Counted from the stretch's first letter, positions 18,398 through 27,114 are shown. The stretch is 64,000 nucleotides of DNA from Lachnospiraceae bacterium (GCA_017472605.1 JAFUPV010000006.1:186001-250000); one strand, 5' to 3'. Program-made: numbers and translations. The notes: generated by a model not told the origin, from the sequence alone.

Positions 18398-19345
18398 TTA
18401 CCGGTCTGCGTTCAGTCGTTTCATCGGATCACAGAGGAGCCTGCTGTCCTTCTCTTCCCGCCCATCACCGGGCATTCTTTTTTTCCTTCTCGCTTCCTGA
18501 TGGCGATTCCACAGATAGTTTACCTCTCCACCAAGCAGAATAATGTTCATGCTGATAAACAGCCAGATAATCATGCTTACAATGGCAGCAAGACTTCCAT
18601 AGGTATAGGAATAATCCGCAACCGTCTTCAGATAGTAAGAATAAATTTTTGAAAACAGATACCAGCTTCCTGTGGCGAACAGGGCTCCCGGCAGCTGATG
18701 CAGGAAAAAGGTCCGGTTTCCCGGGAAGAAATGGTAGACAAGCGTGACAAAAACATCGACTACCGCCAGCGCCGTCAGGTTGCGGATCAGGCGGATTTCA
18801 TCCGTAAAATGTGCCAGACCAGGAAAAGTGCTGATCAGATACTCCTGCAGATTCTGTCCAAACACAAAACACATCATCGTAACGACGATAACAAGAACAA
18901 GAATTGCCGTATAGAGAAGGCTGACAAGCCTTCGTTTCAGCCATGTCCGGTTGTTTTTGCTGCGGTATGCATCATTTACACCACGAACCAGCCAGGAAAC
19001 ACCGGACGATGCCGCCCAGAGTGTCAGGACAATTGTAATGGAAAGAACGGAACCATTCACCGATTTCGGATACAGTTCTTCCACGATGGAACGGACAAAA
19101 GGAGCCAGTTCATCCGGCACAGCGGATTCCAGCAGAACCATCAGGTCATTCAGAGTAATCGGAAACAGCGGAATAATTGTCAGAATCACCATCAGCAGCG
19201 GGAAAACAGAGATAAACAGAAAAAGCGTGATGGTTGCCGCATTGGTCAGAATTCTTGCCTCATCATATTCATCTAAGAAAAAACGGAGCCATTTCCAAAA
19301 GAAACAGACAGCCTGTTTTCCCAGTTTTCTGATTACCTGTTTCAT
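18398..19345 (-). CDS. YihY/virulence factor BrkB family membrane protein
   Basis: A 315-residue integral membrane protein of the YihY/BrkB (formerly misnamed RNase BN) family. About six membrane segments are visible, including ATITLFLFISVFPLLMVIL and the C-terminal IVSMIIWLFISMNIILLGG. The family hallmark LWAASSGVSWLVRGVNDAY lies between helices, and the N- and C-termini are basic. Function is not established; transport or envelope roles have been proposed for the family. TGAGGTAACC precedes the ATG. It lies 10 bases after the hexapeptide-repeat gene. Confidence 0.85.
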   Translation of the reverse strand: MKQVIRKLGKQAVCFFWKWLRFFLDEYDEARILTNAATITLFLFISVFPLLMVILTIIPLFPITLNDLMVLLESAVPDELAPFVRSIVEELYPKSVNGSVLSITIVLTLWAASSGVSWLVRGVNDAYRSKNNRTWLKRRLVSLLYTAILVLVIVVTMMCFVFGQNLQEYLISTFPGLAHFTDEIRLIRNLTALAVVDVFVTLVYHFFPGNRTFFLHQLPGALFATGSWYLFSKIYSYYLKTVADYSYTYGSLAAIVSMIIWLFISMNIILLGGEVNYLWNRHQEARRKKRMPGDGREEKDSRLLCDPMKRLNADR

Positions 19346-19355
19346 GGTTACCTCA

Positions 19356-20021
19356 TCACTGTTTTACGGCAATCTCACCTTTTGCCTTGTAAATGCTGTT
19401 TGCCGGAACATAACCGCGGACCGAAGACAGCGGATAAATGTTGCTGTTTTTTCCAACAATCGTACCAGGATTCATGACGCTCTGACAGCCGACTTCCACC
19501 TCATCGCCAAGCATTGCTCCGATCTTTTTCATGCCGGTTTCGATCGATGTCTCATTAGCATGGATCACAACCGGTTTTTTGTCCGATTTTACATTGGAGG
19601 TAATGGAACCGGCACCCATGTGAGCCTTGTAGCCCAGTATGGAATCACCCACATAATTATAGTGAGGAACCTGAACCTTATCGGAAAGGATCACATTTTT
19701 CAGTTCTGTGGAGTTTCCGACAACGGCACCTTTTCCGACAATGGCATTTCCGCGGATAAACGCGCAGTGACGGATTTCTGCCTCTTCATCAATGATGCAC
19801 GGACCATTAATGGACGCGGATCCGGCAACCTTCGCAGTACGCGCGATCCATACGTTCTCACCGACCTGTTCAAATCGATCGGATGGAAGCGTCGAACCAA
19901 TCTGAAGAATGTAATCGTGAATGAGCGGGAGCACCTGCCAGGGATATTCCTTTGAAAAAAGCAGGTCTTCTGCCATGGTGTGACCTTTTGTGTACAACTG
20001 TTCTGTTTTTAATTCTTCCAT
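19356..20021 (-). CDS. Left-handed beta-helix (hexapeptide repeat) protein, GlmU C-domain-like
   Basis: A 221-residue protein dominated by hexapeptide repeats (IARTAKVAGSASI, IVGKGAVVGNST, MLGDEVEVGCQSVMNPGTIVGKNS), the left-handed beta-helix of acyltransferases and sugar-nucleotide enzymes. It resembles the C-terminal half of GlmU-type UDP-GlcNAc pyrophosphorylases, but no N-terminal nucleotidyltransferase motif is present. The annotation 'UDP-N-acetylglucosamine pyrophosphorylase' would therefore be misleading. A role as acyl/acetyltransferase is inferred from fold only; the substrate is unknown. AGGAGG lies in front of the ATG. Confidence 0.75.
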   Translation of the reverse strand: MEELKTEQLYTKGHTMAEDLLFSKEYPWQVLPLIHDYILQIGSTLPSDRFEQVGENVWIARTAKVAGSASINGPCIIDEEAEIRHCAFIRGNAIVGKGAVVGNSTELKNVILSDKVQVPHYNYVGDSILGYKAHMGAGSITSNVKSDKKPVVIHANETSIETGMKKIGAMLGDEVEVGCQSVMNPGTIVGKNSNIYPLSSVRGYVPANSIYKAKGEIAVKQ

Positions 20022-20053
20022 AGAAACCTCCTGTTTAGTCTTGCCAATTTCTG

Positions 20054-22036
20054 TTAATAATATTCACTGAAACCGGAAAACAGCTGACGGATCTGATCCG
20101 GATTGGTAATCTGCTTGACACTCTGCGTGCGGACAGCAACAAAACGCTCCAGTTTTTCCATGTATTCGTCAGGTGTGATTGTTCCCTCTGAAACATAGGT
20201 CAGTCCTTTTTCCCAGCTCGCTGTCAGCTCCGGGTTTAACAATTGCTTCATAGAAGCGGCGACAACTTCGTAGACCGCTTCCCCCAGTTTCTCCGGTGTA
20301 ATGATCTGAGTTTTTTTATTCAGCTTCAGATACTGGATATTCACAAGCTTTTTCAGAATTTCCGCTCTTGTTGCGCTGGTGCCGATTCCGCTGCCCTTGA
20401 TCTGAGCACGCAGTTCTTCATCTTCGATAAGCTGTCCGGCGTTTTCCATGGCAAGGATCAGAGATCCTGAGTTATATCGCTTCGGTGGAGAGGTTTCCCC
20501 CTCTTTAATCGTAAACGCATTAACCGGAAATATCTGCCCCTTTTTCAGCGAAGCAAGTACCGCATGAAGCGAAGATTTCTGATCCAGCGTCTGTTCTCCT
20601 TCGTCTTTGGAACTCTCCGGAACATATCCGGCCACTTTCAGATAGCCCTCTTCTTCCAGCATACGGAAACTGCAGAAGAAATGCTCCTGTTTCCGTTCAA
20701 AATCCAGCTGGTATTTCCGATAAACAGCCGGCGGATAAAAAATGCTCAGAAACCTGCGGCAGATCATTTCATATACACCTTTTGCGGTGGCTGAAAGACT
20801 GTTATAGGCCCCCAGCCCCTGACCGGTTGGAATGATTGCATAGTGATCGGTTATTTGTTTGTCATTGGTATAGCGCGATTTGCTGATATCTTTATAGCTT
20901 TCTTTTTCCATGATTTCCTGGGAAAACGAAGCCATTGGCTCAAAATGAGTCAGCCCGCGGATGTTTTTCGAAATTTCCTTCGCAACTGCTGTGGAAAGAA
21001 CTCTGGCATCGGTACGCGGATAAGTGACCATCTTTTTTTCGTAGAGTTCCTGGGTGATTTTCAGCGTTTCATCCGGGCTGATCTTAAACCGTTTGGAACA
21101 GGTATTCTGCAGCTCTGCCAGGTTAAACAGCAGCGGAGGATTCTTTGTTTCCTTTTTCTTTTCGAATCCGCTCAGCATCAGTTCAACCGGAGGATCAGCA
21201 GAAAGAAAATCAATCAGTTCCTGCGCATCCTCTTTTTTCTGGAATCCGTTTTCTTTGTAAAGCTTTGGAGACTGTTCATATCGGGAACCGGGAACTGCTT
21301 TCCACTCCGCTGTCATCTCCCCATCCTCCGATCCGACAGAAGCAAGGACACGATAAAAGGAGGATTTCACAAACGTTCGAATCTCGCGTTCCCGTCGGAC
21401 AACCATACCGAGAACGCAGGTCATGACTCTGCCAACAGAAACAACACTATAGCGAGTGTTCATAAACGATGCAATGCTGGGACCGAATTTTAACGTAAGC
21501 GCTCTGGAGAAATTGATGCCCATCAAATAATCCTCTTTTGCGCGAAGATAGGCGGAATGACTCAGATTATCATATTCCGACCAGTCCTTTGCCTGAGCAA
21601 TTCCCTTCCGGATCTCCTCTTCTGTCTGAGAATCAATCCAGACTCTTCGTCTTTCTTTTCCTGTTACACCTGCCAGCTGGTCTACAAGACGGTATATGTA
21701 TTCTCCTTCCCGTCCTGAGTCCGTGCAGATGTAGATGGTTTCCACGTCAGATCTGTTCAGAAGTCCGCTGACAATGGAAAACTGTTTCCTGGTTGCCGGG
21801 ATCACCTCATATTTCCATTCTTTTGGAAGAAACGGAATGGTATTCATGTTCCAGCGTTTGAGCGCCGGGTCATATTCCTCCGGATAGGACATGGTCACCA
21901 GATGACCGACGCACCAGGTCACGATGCTGTCATCGGATTCCAGATATCCGTCACGTCTTCCTGCAGAAAGCTTCAGAGCCTTTGCAAACTCCTGAGCAAC
22001 ACTTGGCTTCTCCGCAATATATAACTTTTTTTTCAT
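20054..22036 (-). CDS. topB: DNA topoisomerase III
   Basis: A 660-residue type IA topoisomerase that decatenates and relaxes DNA through a 5'-phosphotyrosine. It has the N-terminal TOPRIM (KLYIAEKPSVAQEFAKAL, CTDSGREGEYIYR) and the active-site region VTYPRTDARVLS. The IKGSGIGTSATRAEILKKL block follows. No C-terminal zinc fingers are present, as usual for the Firmicute form. The ATG has only a weak GGTGA upstream. It overlaps the TGA of a 38-codon upstream reading frame, so translation may be coupled. Confidence 0.95.
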   Translation of the reverse strand: MKKKLYIAEKPSVAQEFAKALKLSAGRRDGYLESDDSIVTWCVGHLVTMSYPEEYDPALKRWNMNTIPFLPKEWKYEVIPATRKQFSIVSGLLNRSDVETIYICTDSGREGEYIYRLVDQLAGVTGKERRRVWIDSQTEEEIRKGIAQAKDWSEYDNLSHSAYLRAKEDYLMGINFSRALTLKFGPSIASFMNTRYSVVSVGRVMTCVLGMVVRREREIRTFVKSSFYRVLASVGSEDGEMTAEWKAVPGSRYEQSPKLYKENGFQKKEDAQELIDFLSADPPVELMLSGFEKKKETKNPPLLFNLAELQNTCSKRFKISPDETLKITQELYEKKMVTYPRTDARVLSTAVAKEISKNIRGLTHFEPMASFSQEIMEKESYKDISKSRYTNDKQITDHYAIIPTGQGLGAYNSLSATAKGVYEMICRRFLSIFYPPAVYRKYQLDFERKQEHFFCSFRMLEEEGYLKVAGYVPESSKDEGEQTLDQKSSLHAVLASLKKGQIFPVNAFTIKEGETSPPKRYNSGSLILAMENAGQLIEDEELRAQIKGSGIGTSATRAEILKKLVNIQYLKLNKKTQIITPEKLGEAVYEVVAASMKQLLNPELTASWEKGLTYVSEGTITPDEYMEKLERFVAVRTQSVKQITNPDQIRQLFSGFSEYY

Positions 22037-22149
22037 TGTTCACCATTGGACGAACATAAACTGTCCGCGTAAAATGAGTCCATCCCACAGAACGCCGCAT
22101 ACCATTCGCTGTCAGAATTGATTTCTGGTTTCTTCAGGTGGTAATTCAT
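22033..22149 (-). CDS. Possible 38-aa leader ORF overlapping topB start
   Basis: An ATG at 22147-22149 opens 38 codons (begins MNYHLKKPEINSD, with EWYAAFCGMDSF in the middle) and ends with TGA overlapping the topB ATG (ATGA-type junction). There is no clear ribosome site, and part of the frame is the arm of a long inverted repeat. It could be a translated leader that couples to topB, or chance. No family recognised. Confidence 0.3.
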   Translation of the reverse strand: MNYHLKKPEINSDSEWYAAFCGMDSFYADSLCSSNGEQ

Positions 22150-22163
22150 ACGCTGTGGGATGG
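22080..22163 (-). promoter_or_regulatory. Long inverted repeat between galM and topB
   Basis: Arms CCATCCCACAG (22080-22090) and CTGTGGGATGG (22153-22163) are perfect over 11 bp and enclose about 62 bases. That interior has its own small hairpin (CAGAA/TTCTG). On the minus strand it follows topB's upstream neighbourhood and precedes galM's end. It has no U-tract, so it is not a simple terminator. It may be a structured topB leader. Confidence 0.45.
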
Positions 22164-22184
22164 GATATTTTTGTTGCTTTGCGA

Positions 22185-23234
22185 TTATTTTACTTCAAAA
22201 TGGAATACCGTGCTGGTAATGAATTCTTCTCCTGCTTTCAGGACACAGCTGGGGAAGTTTTCATGGTGAACACTGTCCGGATAGAACTGCGTCTCAAAGC
22301 ATGCACCACAGAAAGGTTCATAGTGAACACCGTTCTTTCCATCCACTTCCGTTGTGTTTGCCGTATAGAGCTGCATTCCCGGAAGGTCTGTGGAAACCTC
22401 CATTACAATGCCGGTTTTTTCTGATTCCATCACTGCTGCAAGACCCATTTCACCGTTCTGTCCAAGGACGAAATTGTGATCAAAACCGCCGCCGTTTCTG
22501 ATCTGCTCGTCATCGGCATGGATATCGCGGCCGATCTGCTTTCTTTCTGTGAAATCAAGCGGCGTTCCCTTAACCGGGCGGATCTCACCGGTCGGAATCA
22601 GCTGACTGTCAGACGGGGTGACAGCTTCTGCAAAGATCGTAACGTACTGATCCAGCACATTTCCGCTGTCATGACCACTTAAATTGAAATAGCTGTGGTT
22701 CGTCATGTTTGCAATGGTATCCTGATCACTGATCAGATGGTAGGTGAGGATCAGACTGTTATCTTCCGTCAGCGTGTAGGTGAGTTCAACCTGCAGGGTT
22801 CCCGGATATCCCTGATCACCATCCGGGCTGACGAGGGAAAGGGTTACATAAGCGCCTTCCTCGCTCTCGCCTGCTTCCGCATCCCACATTCGCTGATAGT
22901 AGCTTCCCGGCTTGCTGTGAAGGTTATTGGGACCATCATTTGCAGCCAGCTTATATTCCTTGCCGTTTAACACGAAAGACGCACCTGCAATGCGATTTGC
23001 ATGACGGCCGACAACGGCACCGAATGCAGGTCCGTTGTCCTCATAGTCTTCCGGCTTTGCCAGACCAAGCACAACATCGGTCAGTCCGCCCTCATTGTTT
23101 GGTACCCAGAGTTCAATGATGTTTGCACCATAGTCACTGATAACCGCTTTCATTCCGCTGCTGTTTGTCAGTGTGTATGTGTGAACGGTGCTGCCATCGG
23201 AAAAGGTTCCGAAAACTTTTTTTTCTACTGCCAT
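22185..23234 (-). CDS. galM: Aldose 1-epimerase (galactose mutarotase)
   Basis: A 349-residue galactose mutarotase-like enzyme interconverting alpha and beta hexoses in the cytoplasm. Motifs include GAVVGRHANRIAGASFVLNG, the catalytic-His segment NMTNHSYFNLSGH, GGGFDHNFVL, and the C-terminal PFCGACFETQFYPDSVHH with the general-base Glu. GGGGAAGG precedes the ATG. It lies 25 bases after the asd stop; both could share a transcript, though the functions are unrelated. Confidence 0.92.
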   Translation of the reverse strand: MAVEKKVFGTFSDGSTVHTYTLTNSSGMKAVISDYGANIIELWVPNNEGGLTDVVLGLAKPEDYEDNGPAFGAVVGRHANRIAGASFVLNGKEYKLAANDGPNNLHSKPGSYYQRMWDAEAGESEEGAYVTLSLVSPDGDQGYPGTLQVELTYTLTEDNSLILTYHLISDQDTIANMTNHSYFNLSGHDSGNVLDQYVTIFAEAVTPSDSQLIPTGEIRPVKGTPLDFTERKQIGRDIHADDEQIRNGGGFDHNFVLGQNGEMGLAAVMESEKTGIVMEVSTDLPGMQLYTANTTEVDGKNGVHYEPFCGACFETQFYPDSVHHENFPSCVLKAGEEFITSTVFHFEVK

Positions 23235-23259
23235 AATAATACCTTCCCCACTTTATCAA

Positions 23260-24351
23260 TTAATTTTCTTTTGCTGTGATGTAGCCTTTTGCGGTTAAAA
23301 GCTCTGCGGTAAGAACTGCTCCGCCAGCCGCACCGCGAAGGGTGTTGTGAGACAGTCCCACAAACTTGTAATCATAAACGGTATCCTCACGGAGACGTCC
23401 GAGAGAAATTCCCATGCCGTTTTCAAAATCGCGGTCAAGTCTTGCCTGCGGACGATTATCCTCCTCCATGTAGCGGATAAACTGCTTCGGAGCACTTGGA
23501 AGATTCAGCTTCTGCGGCTCACCGGAATACTCATTCCAGCAGCGGATCATCTCTTCTTTTGTCGGCTTCTTCTCAAAGCTTACAAAAACGGCAGCGGTGT
23601 GTCCGTCCTGTACCGGAACACGGATGCACTGAGTTGTAATCACCGGACCTTCTGCCTTCTTGATCACGCCGTCTTCCACCTTACCCCAGATGCGAAGCGG
23701 CTCCTGTTCGCTCTTCTCTTCCTCGCCTGCGATGTAGGGGATGATGTTGTCCAGCATTTCCGGCCAGTCCTTAAACGTTTTTCCGGCACCGGAGATTGCC
23801 TGATAGGTCGTTGCAACCACAACCTTTGGACCAAATTCTTTCAGGGCATGAAGCGCAGGTGTGTAACTCTGAATGGAACAGTTCGGCTTTACCGCAATAA
23901 AACCGCGTGTTGTTCCCAGACGTTTTTTCTGATAGGGAATTACCTCTGCATGCTCCGGATTGATCTCCGGAACGATCATCGGCACATCCGGTGTCCAGCG
24001 GTGAGCGCTGTTATTGGAAACAACCGGCACTTCCGCTTTTGCATATTCTTCTTCAATTGCACGGATCTCATCCTTGGACATGTCAACGGCACTGAAAACG
24101 AAATCAACTTCAGATGCAACAGCCGCAACATCAGAAACATTTTTAACAATCATCTTAGCAGCTGCCTTCGGCATCGGAGTAGTCATCTTCCAGCGGTTTC
24201 CAACTGCCTCCTCATAGGTCTGACCTGCAGAACGTGGGCTTGCCGCAATTGCAGTGACTTCAAACCAGGGATGATTTTCAAGCAGAGAAATGAATCTCTG
24301 TCCAACCATACCGGTTCCTCCAAGGATACCTACGCGTAATTTCTTTTCCAT
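23260..24351 (-). CDS. asd: Aspartate-semialdehyde dehydrogenase, archaeal/fungal type
   Basis: NADPH-dependent reduction of aspartyl phosphate to the semialdehyde, the branch point to lysine/diaminopimelate, methionine and threonine. The 363-residue protein has GILGGTGMVGQRFI (dinucleotide binding), catalytic Cys in AVKPNCSIQSY, YQAISGAGK and the His-containing VPVQDGHTAAV. The sequence style is the archaeal/fungal form rather than the classical enterobacterial one; related malonyl-CoA reductases are the alternative but unlikely here. AGGAGG start. A structured 5' leader lies upstream. Confidence 0.9.
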   Translation of the reverse strand: MEKKLRVGILGGTGMVGQRFISLLENHPWFEVTAIAASPRSAGQTYEEAVGNRWKMTTPMPKAAAKMIVKNVSDVAAVASEVDFVFSAVDMSKDEIRAIEEEYAKAEVPVVSNNSAHRWTPDVPMIVPEINPEHAEVIPYQKKRLGTTRGFIAVKPNCSIQSYTPALHALKEFGPKVVVATTYQAISGAGKTFKDWPEMLDNIIPYIAGEEEKSEQEPLRIWGKVEDGVIKKAEGPVITTQCIRVPVQDGHTAAVFVSFEKKPTKEEMIRCWNEYSGEPQKLNLPSAPKQFIRYMEEDNRPQARLDRDFENGMGISLGRLREDTVYDYKFVGLSHNTLRGAAGGAVLTAELLTAKGYITAKEN

Positions 24352-24374
24352 AATCTTTTCCTCCTGTTGATTGT

Positions 24375-24415
24375 GTCAGATCTGCCCTGAAAGTCCTCAC
24401 TCTTTCAGATGTGAC
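24375..24415 (-). promoter_or_regulatory. Structured leader of asd with two competing pairings
   Basis: In the mRNA, CTGAAAG/CTTTCAG (24402-24408 with 24387-24393) forms a compact 7-bp hairpin. GTCACATCTG (24406-24415) can instead pair with CAGATCTGAC (24375-24384) with one mismatch. The two share bases, so they compete. The structure ends about 24 bases before the start codon. It does not match the lysine riboswitch. Confidence 0.35.
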
Positions 24416-24524
24416 GGCAAAACTGTGTGATTCGTACCTCTTTGGTACACATATCTGTTATAGAAACAGTACGAGAAGATACCTGCGCGCAGATATCCTC
24501 CCGCATTTTGCTGGCCATTCAGCT

Positions 24525-25031
24525 TTATTCTTCTGTCTTTTCCTCTGTTTCAACAGCGGCACCGCAGTTTACACAGAACTGTGCATCTTCTTCCAGTTCC
24601 GCATTGCAGACACTGCAGCTCTTCTTTTCTGCATCATCGCTGTCATCCTCTTCTTCTGCAGCCTCTTCCTCAACCGGGCGGACTACCTTAGCTCCGCACT
24701 TGGGGCAGAACGCAGATTCTCTGGTCACTTCACTGCCACAGGATTCGCAGATGGTTACACCTTTGATCTTATTAATTTCTGCTTTGTACTCCTCGATGGA
24801 AGCCAATGCCTCGGTAATAATTTTAAACTGATCAGCGAACTCGTTTTCCGCCTCTTCTTTATACTTGTGGAAATAAGCCTCGCCAATCGCAGCATAGGTG
24901 CTCTTTACCAGGGACTTTGCATCACTGATTTTGGAGTTCAGTTTTGCAGTATCTGTAAGCTCCTGCGCTTTATTGGACAGATCCTTTGTTACTTTGCTGA
25001 AATTGCCCTTCAGCTGATCAAAAAATGACAT
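24525..25031 (-). CDS. Helical protein with two C-terminal zinc ribbons
   Basis: A 168-residue cytoplasmic protein of unknown role. The N-terminal 90 residues are helical (DQLKGNFSKVTKDLSNKAQEL, then a charged helix). Two double-Cys zinc ribbons follow: CESCGSEV..FCPKCGAKV and CSVCNAEL..FCVNCGAAV, separated by an acidic stretch (EEEAAEEEDDSDD). Such 'zinc-ribbon domain' proteins are frequent in Clostridia and have no defined function. The start ATG at 25029-25031 is decided by AGGAGG. It has its own strong promoter. Confidence 0.8.
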   Translation of the reverse strand: MSFFDQLKGNFSKVTKDLSNKAQELTDTAKLNSKISDAKSLVKSTYAAIGEAYFHKYKEEAENEFADQFKIITEALASIEEYKAEINKIKGVTICESCGSEVTRESAFCPKCGAKVVRPVEEEAAEEEDDSDDAEKKSCSVCNAELEEDAQFCVNCGAAVETEEKTEE

Positions 25032-25075
25032 ACTCAAACCTCCTGTTGCATAAAAATAAAAAAGTGTCTGTTGAG

Positions 25076-25104
25076 AGTATAACACCAGTCTTAAATTTCG
25101 TCAA
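25076..25104 (-). promoter_or_regulatory. Promoter of the zinc-ribbon protein gene
   Basis: Minus strand TTGACG (25099-25104), 17-base spacer, TATACT (25076-25081), about 45 bases ahead of the start codon. Confidence 0.75.
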
Positions 25105-25207
25105 TGATTCAATTTGCACTTTCGCACATTTCTATTTTAATTTAATAAAGCGGAAATCAAAAACTCCAATCAACGCGTCACGGACATGTTCGATTGGCTG
25201 CAGATAC

Positions 25208-25237
25208 AAAAAAACAGCATCTGTGTGATGCTGTTTT
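25208..25237 (-). terminator. Terminator of tRNA-Thr
   Basis: Perfect 11-bp stem AAAACAGCATC / GATGCTGTTTT with a five-base loop and T run, four bases after the tRNA 3' end. Confidence 0.88.
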
Positions 25238-25240
25238 CTA

Positions 25241-25313
25241 AGCTCCCGAGGGGACTTGAACCCCTGACCTATTGATTACGAATCAATCGCTCTACCGACT
25301 GAGCCACGGAAGC
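25241..25313 (-). tRNA. tRNA-Thr (anticodon CGT)
   Basis: A 73-base cloverleaf: acceptor GCTTCCG / CGGGAGC (one G-U pair), D-arm GCTC/GAGC, anticodon stem ATTGA/TCAAT with loop TTCGTAA giving anticodon CGT (reads ACG), T-arm AGGGG-TTCAAGT-CCCCT. CCA is not encoded. A perfect promoter lies 22 bases upstream and a terminator directly downstream, so it is a single-gene unit. Confidence 0.95.
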
Positions 25314-25334
25314 ACATTTTCTGAACGCTTTATT

Positions 25335-25363
25335 ACTATATCTCAAAATCCTGATTTTGTCAA
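25335..25363 (-). promoter_or_regulatory. Promoter of tRNA-Thr
   Basis: Minus strand TTGACA (25358-25363), 17-base spacer, TATAGT (25335-25340). Between this promoter and the permease stop at 25464 lies about 100 bases holding an inverted repeat (25420-25461) whose T run is on the plus strand. Confidence 0.85.
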
Positions 25364-25463
25364 TAAACTTTTTAACTTATTTCGAGTCTTCTCTGAGAGT
25401 CGCGCTCTATTTCAGCGGTAAGCAGCAGCTGGAACCGTAAGGCTGCCGACTGCTGCTGCTTTT

Positions 25464-26300
25464 CTATTTGTTTTTCAGATAATACCCGGTATATAGCTTT
25501 TCAGTTAAGGTAATGATGGCATAGAGGAATATGGCAATCACACACAAAATCAGAATTGCCGCAACAACCCAGTCCATTTTAAATACCTGACTGCCGTAGA
25601 TGATCAGATAGCCCAGTCCTTCTCTTGCTGCCAGAAACTCTCCAATGATCACGCCGACAAGACATAAACCGATGTTTACTTTCATATTGCTGATAAAAAC
25701 AGGGATGCAGGCAGGAAGCAGAACTTTCTGCACGATGTGAATCCGCGTTCCATTCAGTGAGCGGATCAGTTTTATCTTATCCGGATCAATCTGTAGAAAC
25801 GCGTTGTATAACGTCAGGATGCTGCTGAAAATTGCCAGTGAGACAGCAACAAGAATGATTGTACGCGGCTGATTGCCAAGCCATACGATTAACAGCGGAG
25901 CAAGCGCTGATTTCGGAAGACTGTTGAACAGAATAAAGTATGGTTCGAGAACCCGGTAGATAAACGGAAAACGCCACAGAAAAATGGCAGAAGCAATCCC
26001 AAGTACCGTGACAATAAGAAAGCTGATGACTGTTTCCTGCATGGTAGAACCAATGTGAACGGCAAGCACATTCTGACTGTGCCATTGTCCGATTGTTTCA
26101 CATACTCTGGATGGACTGCTGAAAATAAACGGATTCAGGATTCCTCTGGATGCGGTAAATTCCCAGAGCGCCAGAAAAAAAAGAAACAGAAAAACCCGAA
26201 GCAGATACAGCAGCCTGATTTTTCTGTTTTCGTTTCTGATAAATTGCTTCTGACGTAAAATCTGAGTGGAATGAATCTGCCGGTCACTGGTACGAGTCAT
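25464..26300 (-). CDS. ABC transporter permease, SsuC/TauC type
   Basis: A 278-residue inner-membrane permease of the nitrate/taurine/alkanesulfonate/thiamine-precursor class, with about six membrane segments. The ATPase-docking EAA loop is IIGEFLAAREGLGYLIIYGSQ. The extended frame is rejected because CTGGGAGGTG precedes the ATG at 26298-26300. It overlaps the ATPase gene by 17 bases. No periplasmic-type substrate-binding protein is encoded beside it, so the substrate cannot be assigned and the binding protein must be elsewhere. Confidence 0.85.
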   Translation of the reverse strand: MTRTSDRQIHSTQILRQKQFIRNENRKIRLLYLLRVFLFLFFLALWEFTASRGILNPFIFSSPSRVCETIGQWHSQNVLAVHIGSTMQETVISFLIVTVLGIASAIFLWRFPFIYRVLEPYFILFNSLPKSALAPLLIVWLGNQPRTIILVAVSLAIFSSILTLYNAFLQIDPDKIKLIRSLNGTRIHIVQKVLLPACIPVFISNMKVNIGLCLVGVIIGEFLAAREGLGYLIIYGSQVFKMDWVVAAILILCVIAIFLYAIITLTEKLYTGYYLKNK

Positions 26301-27054
26301 GCGAAAACACCTCCCAGAGAATCTGAAAATATTGATTGAACCGGGGATCTTTTCTCCGTTCAATCGGAGAAAGACGCTGAAATTCCGGATCGAACGGAAT
26401 CTCTTTCTCGATTCTTGTCGGTCTTTTTGACAGGATCAGAACACGGTCGCCGGTACTGATTGCTTCCGCCAGATCATGAGTGACCAGAATCGCAGTTTTT
26501 TCTGTTTCTTTCAGAATAGTCCAGATATCATTGCATACAGTAAGCCGGGTCTGATAGTCCAGCGCACTGAATGGTTCATCCAGAAGAAGCAGCTTTGGAT
26601 GCATCATCATCGTACGGATCAGAGCGGCTCTCTGACGCATGCCTCCGGAAAGCTGGGAAGGCTTGGAATGAGAAAAGGCAGAAAGATCATACTTATTTAG
26701 AAAATCTTCTGCCTGTTTCTGGGTATTTCTTTTTTTGCGATTAATTTCAGGACCAAGCATCACATTCCGTTCGATGCTTCTCCATTCAAACAGATGGTCC
26801 TTCTGGAGCATATATCCAATTTTCGTTGAAGTTCCTTCCACCGCTTTTCCCTCGAAGCAAACGCTGCCGCTGACCGGCTTCTGCAGTCCGCAGATCAGAT
26901 CAAGCAGCGTCGATTTCCCGCAGCCGGAAGGTCCCACAACTGATATAAATTCACCACGGCAGACCGTCATTGACAGATCACGAATGACCTCAACTGTCGT
27001 CTGTCTGGTCTGATATTCAAAACCTAATGACGAAACCTGCAATATCGTGTCCAT
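26284..27054 (-). CDS. ABC transporter ATP-binding protein, SsuB/TauB type
   Basis: A 256-residue ATPase with Walker A GPSGCGKSTLLD, Q-loop YMLQKDHLFEW, signature LSGGMRQRAAL, Walker B LLLLDEPFSALD and switch VTHDLAEAI. The sequence groups with SsuB/TauB/ThiZ importers that pair with a single permease and a lipoprotein or NMT1-like binding protein. GAGGAGGAG precedes the ATG. It follows the nicotinate phosphoribosyltransferase gene by 60 bases in the same direction. This raises but does not prove a link with a pyridine or vitamin precursor. Confidence 0.88.
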   Translation of the reverse strand: MDTILQVSSLGFEYQTRQTTVEVIRDLSMTVCRGEFISVVGPSGCGKSTLLDLICGLQKPVSGSVCFEGKAVEGTSTKIGYMLQKDHLFEWRSIERNVMLGPEINRKKRNTQKQAEDFLNKYDLSAFSHSKPSQLSGGMRQRAALIRTMMMHPKLLLLDEPFSALDYQTRLTVCNDIWTILKETEKTAILVTHDLAEAISTGDRVLILSKRPTRIEKEIPFDPEFQRLSPIERRKDPRFNQYFQILWEVFSHDSYQ

Positions 27055-27114
27055 ATCTCCTCCTCATGGAATATGTTTACTATAATTTATGTGCAAGTTT
27101 CATTCTTGTGCAGG

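Noticed and set aside
19356-20021. Complete UDP-GlcNAc pyrophosphorylase
   Set aside because: Only the beta-helix part is present; no nucleotidyltransferase motif, and the length is too short.
24352-24524. Lysine riboswitch before asd
   Set aside because: AAAGAGGTACGAAT looks a little like the riboswitch start, but the remaining ~95 bases cannot hold the five-helix lysine core.
25420-25461. Terminator of the ABC permease gene
   Set aside because: The inverted repeat AAGCAGCAG/CTGCTGCTT has its T run on the plus strand, not on the minus strand where the permease transcript ends, so it is at best an antisense terminator or an mRNA-stabilising hairpin.
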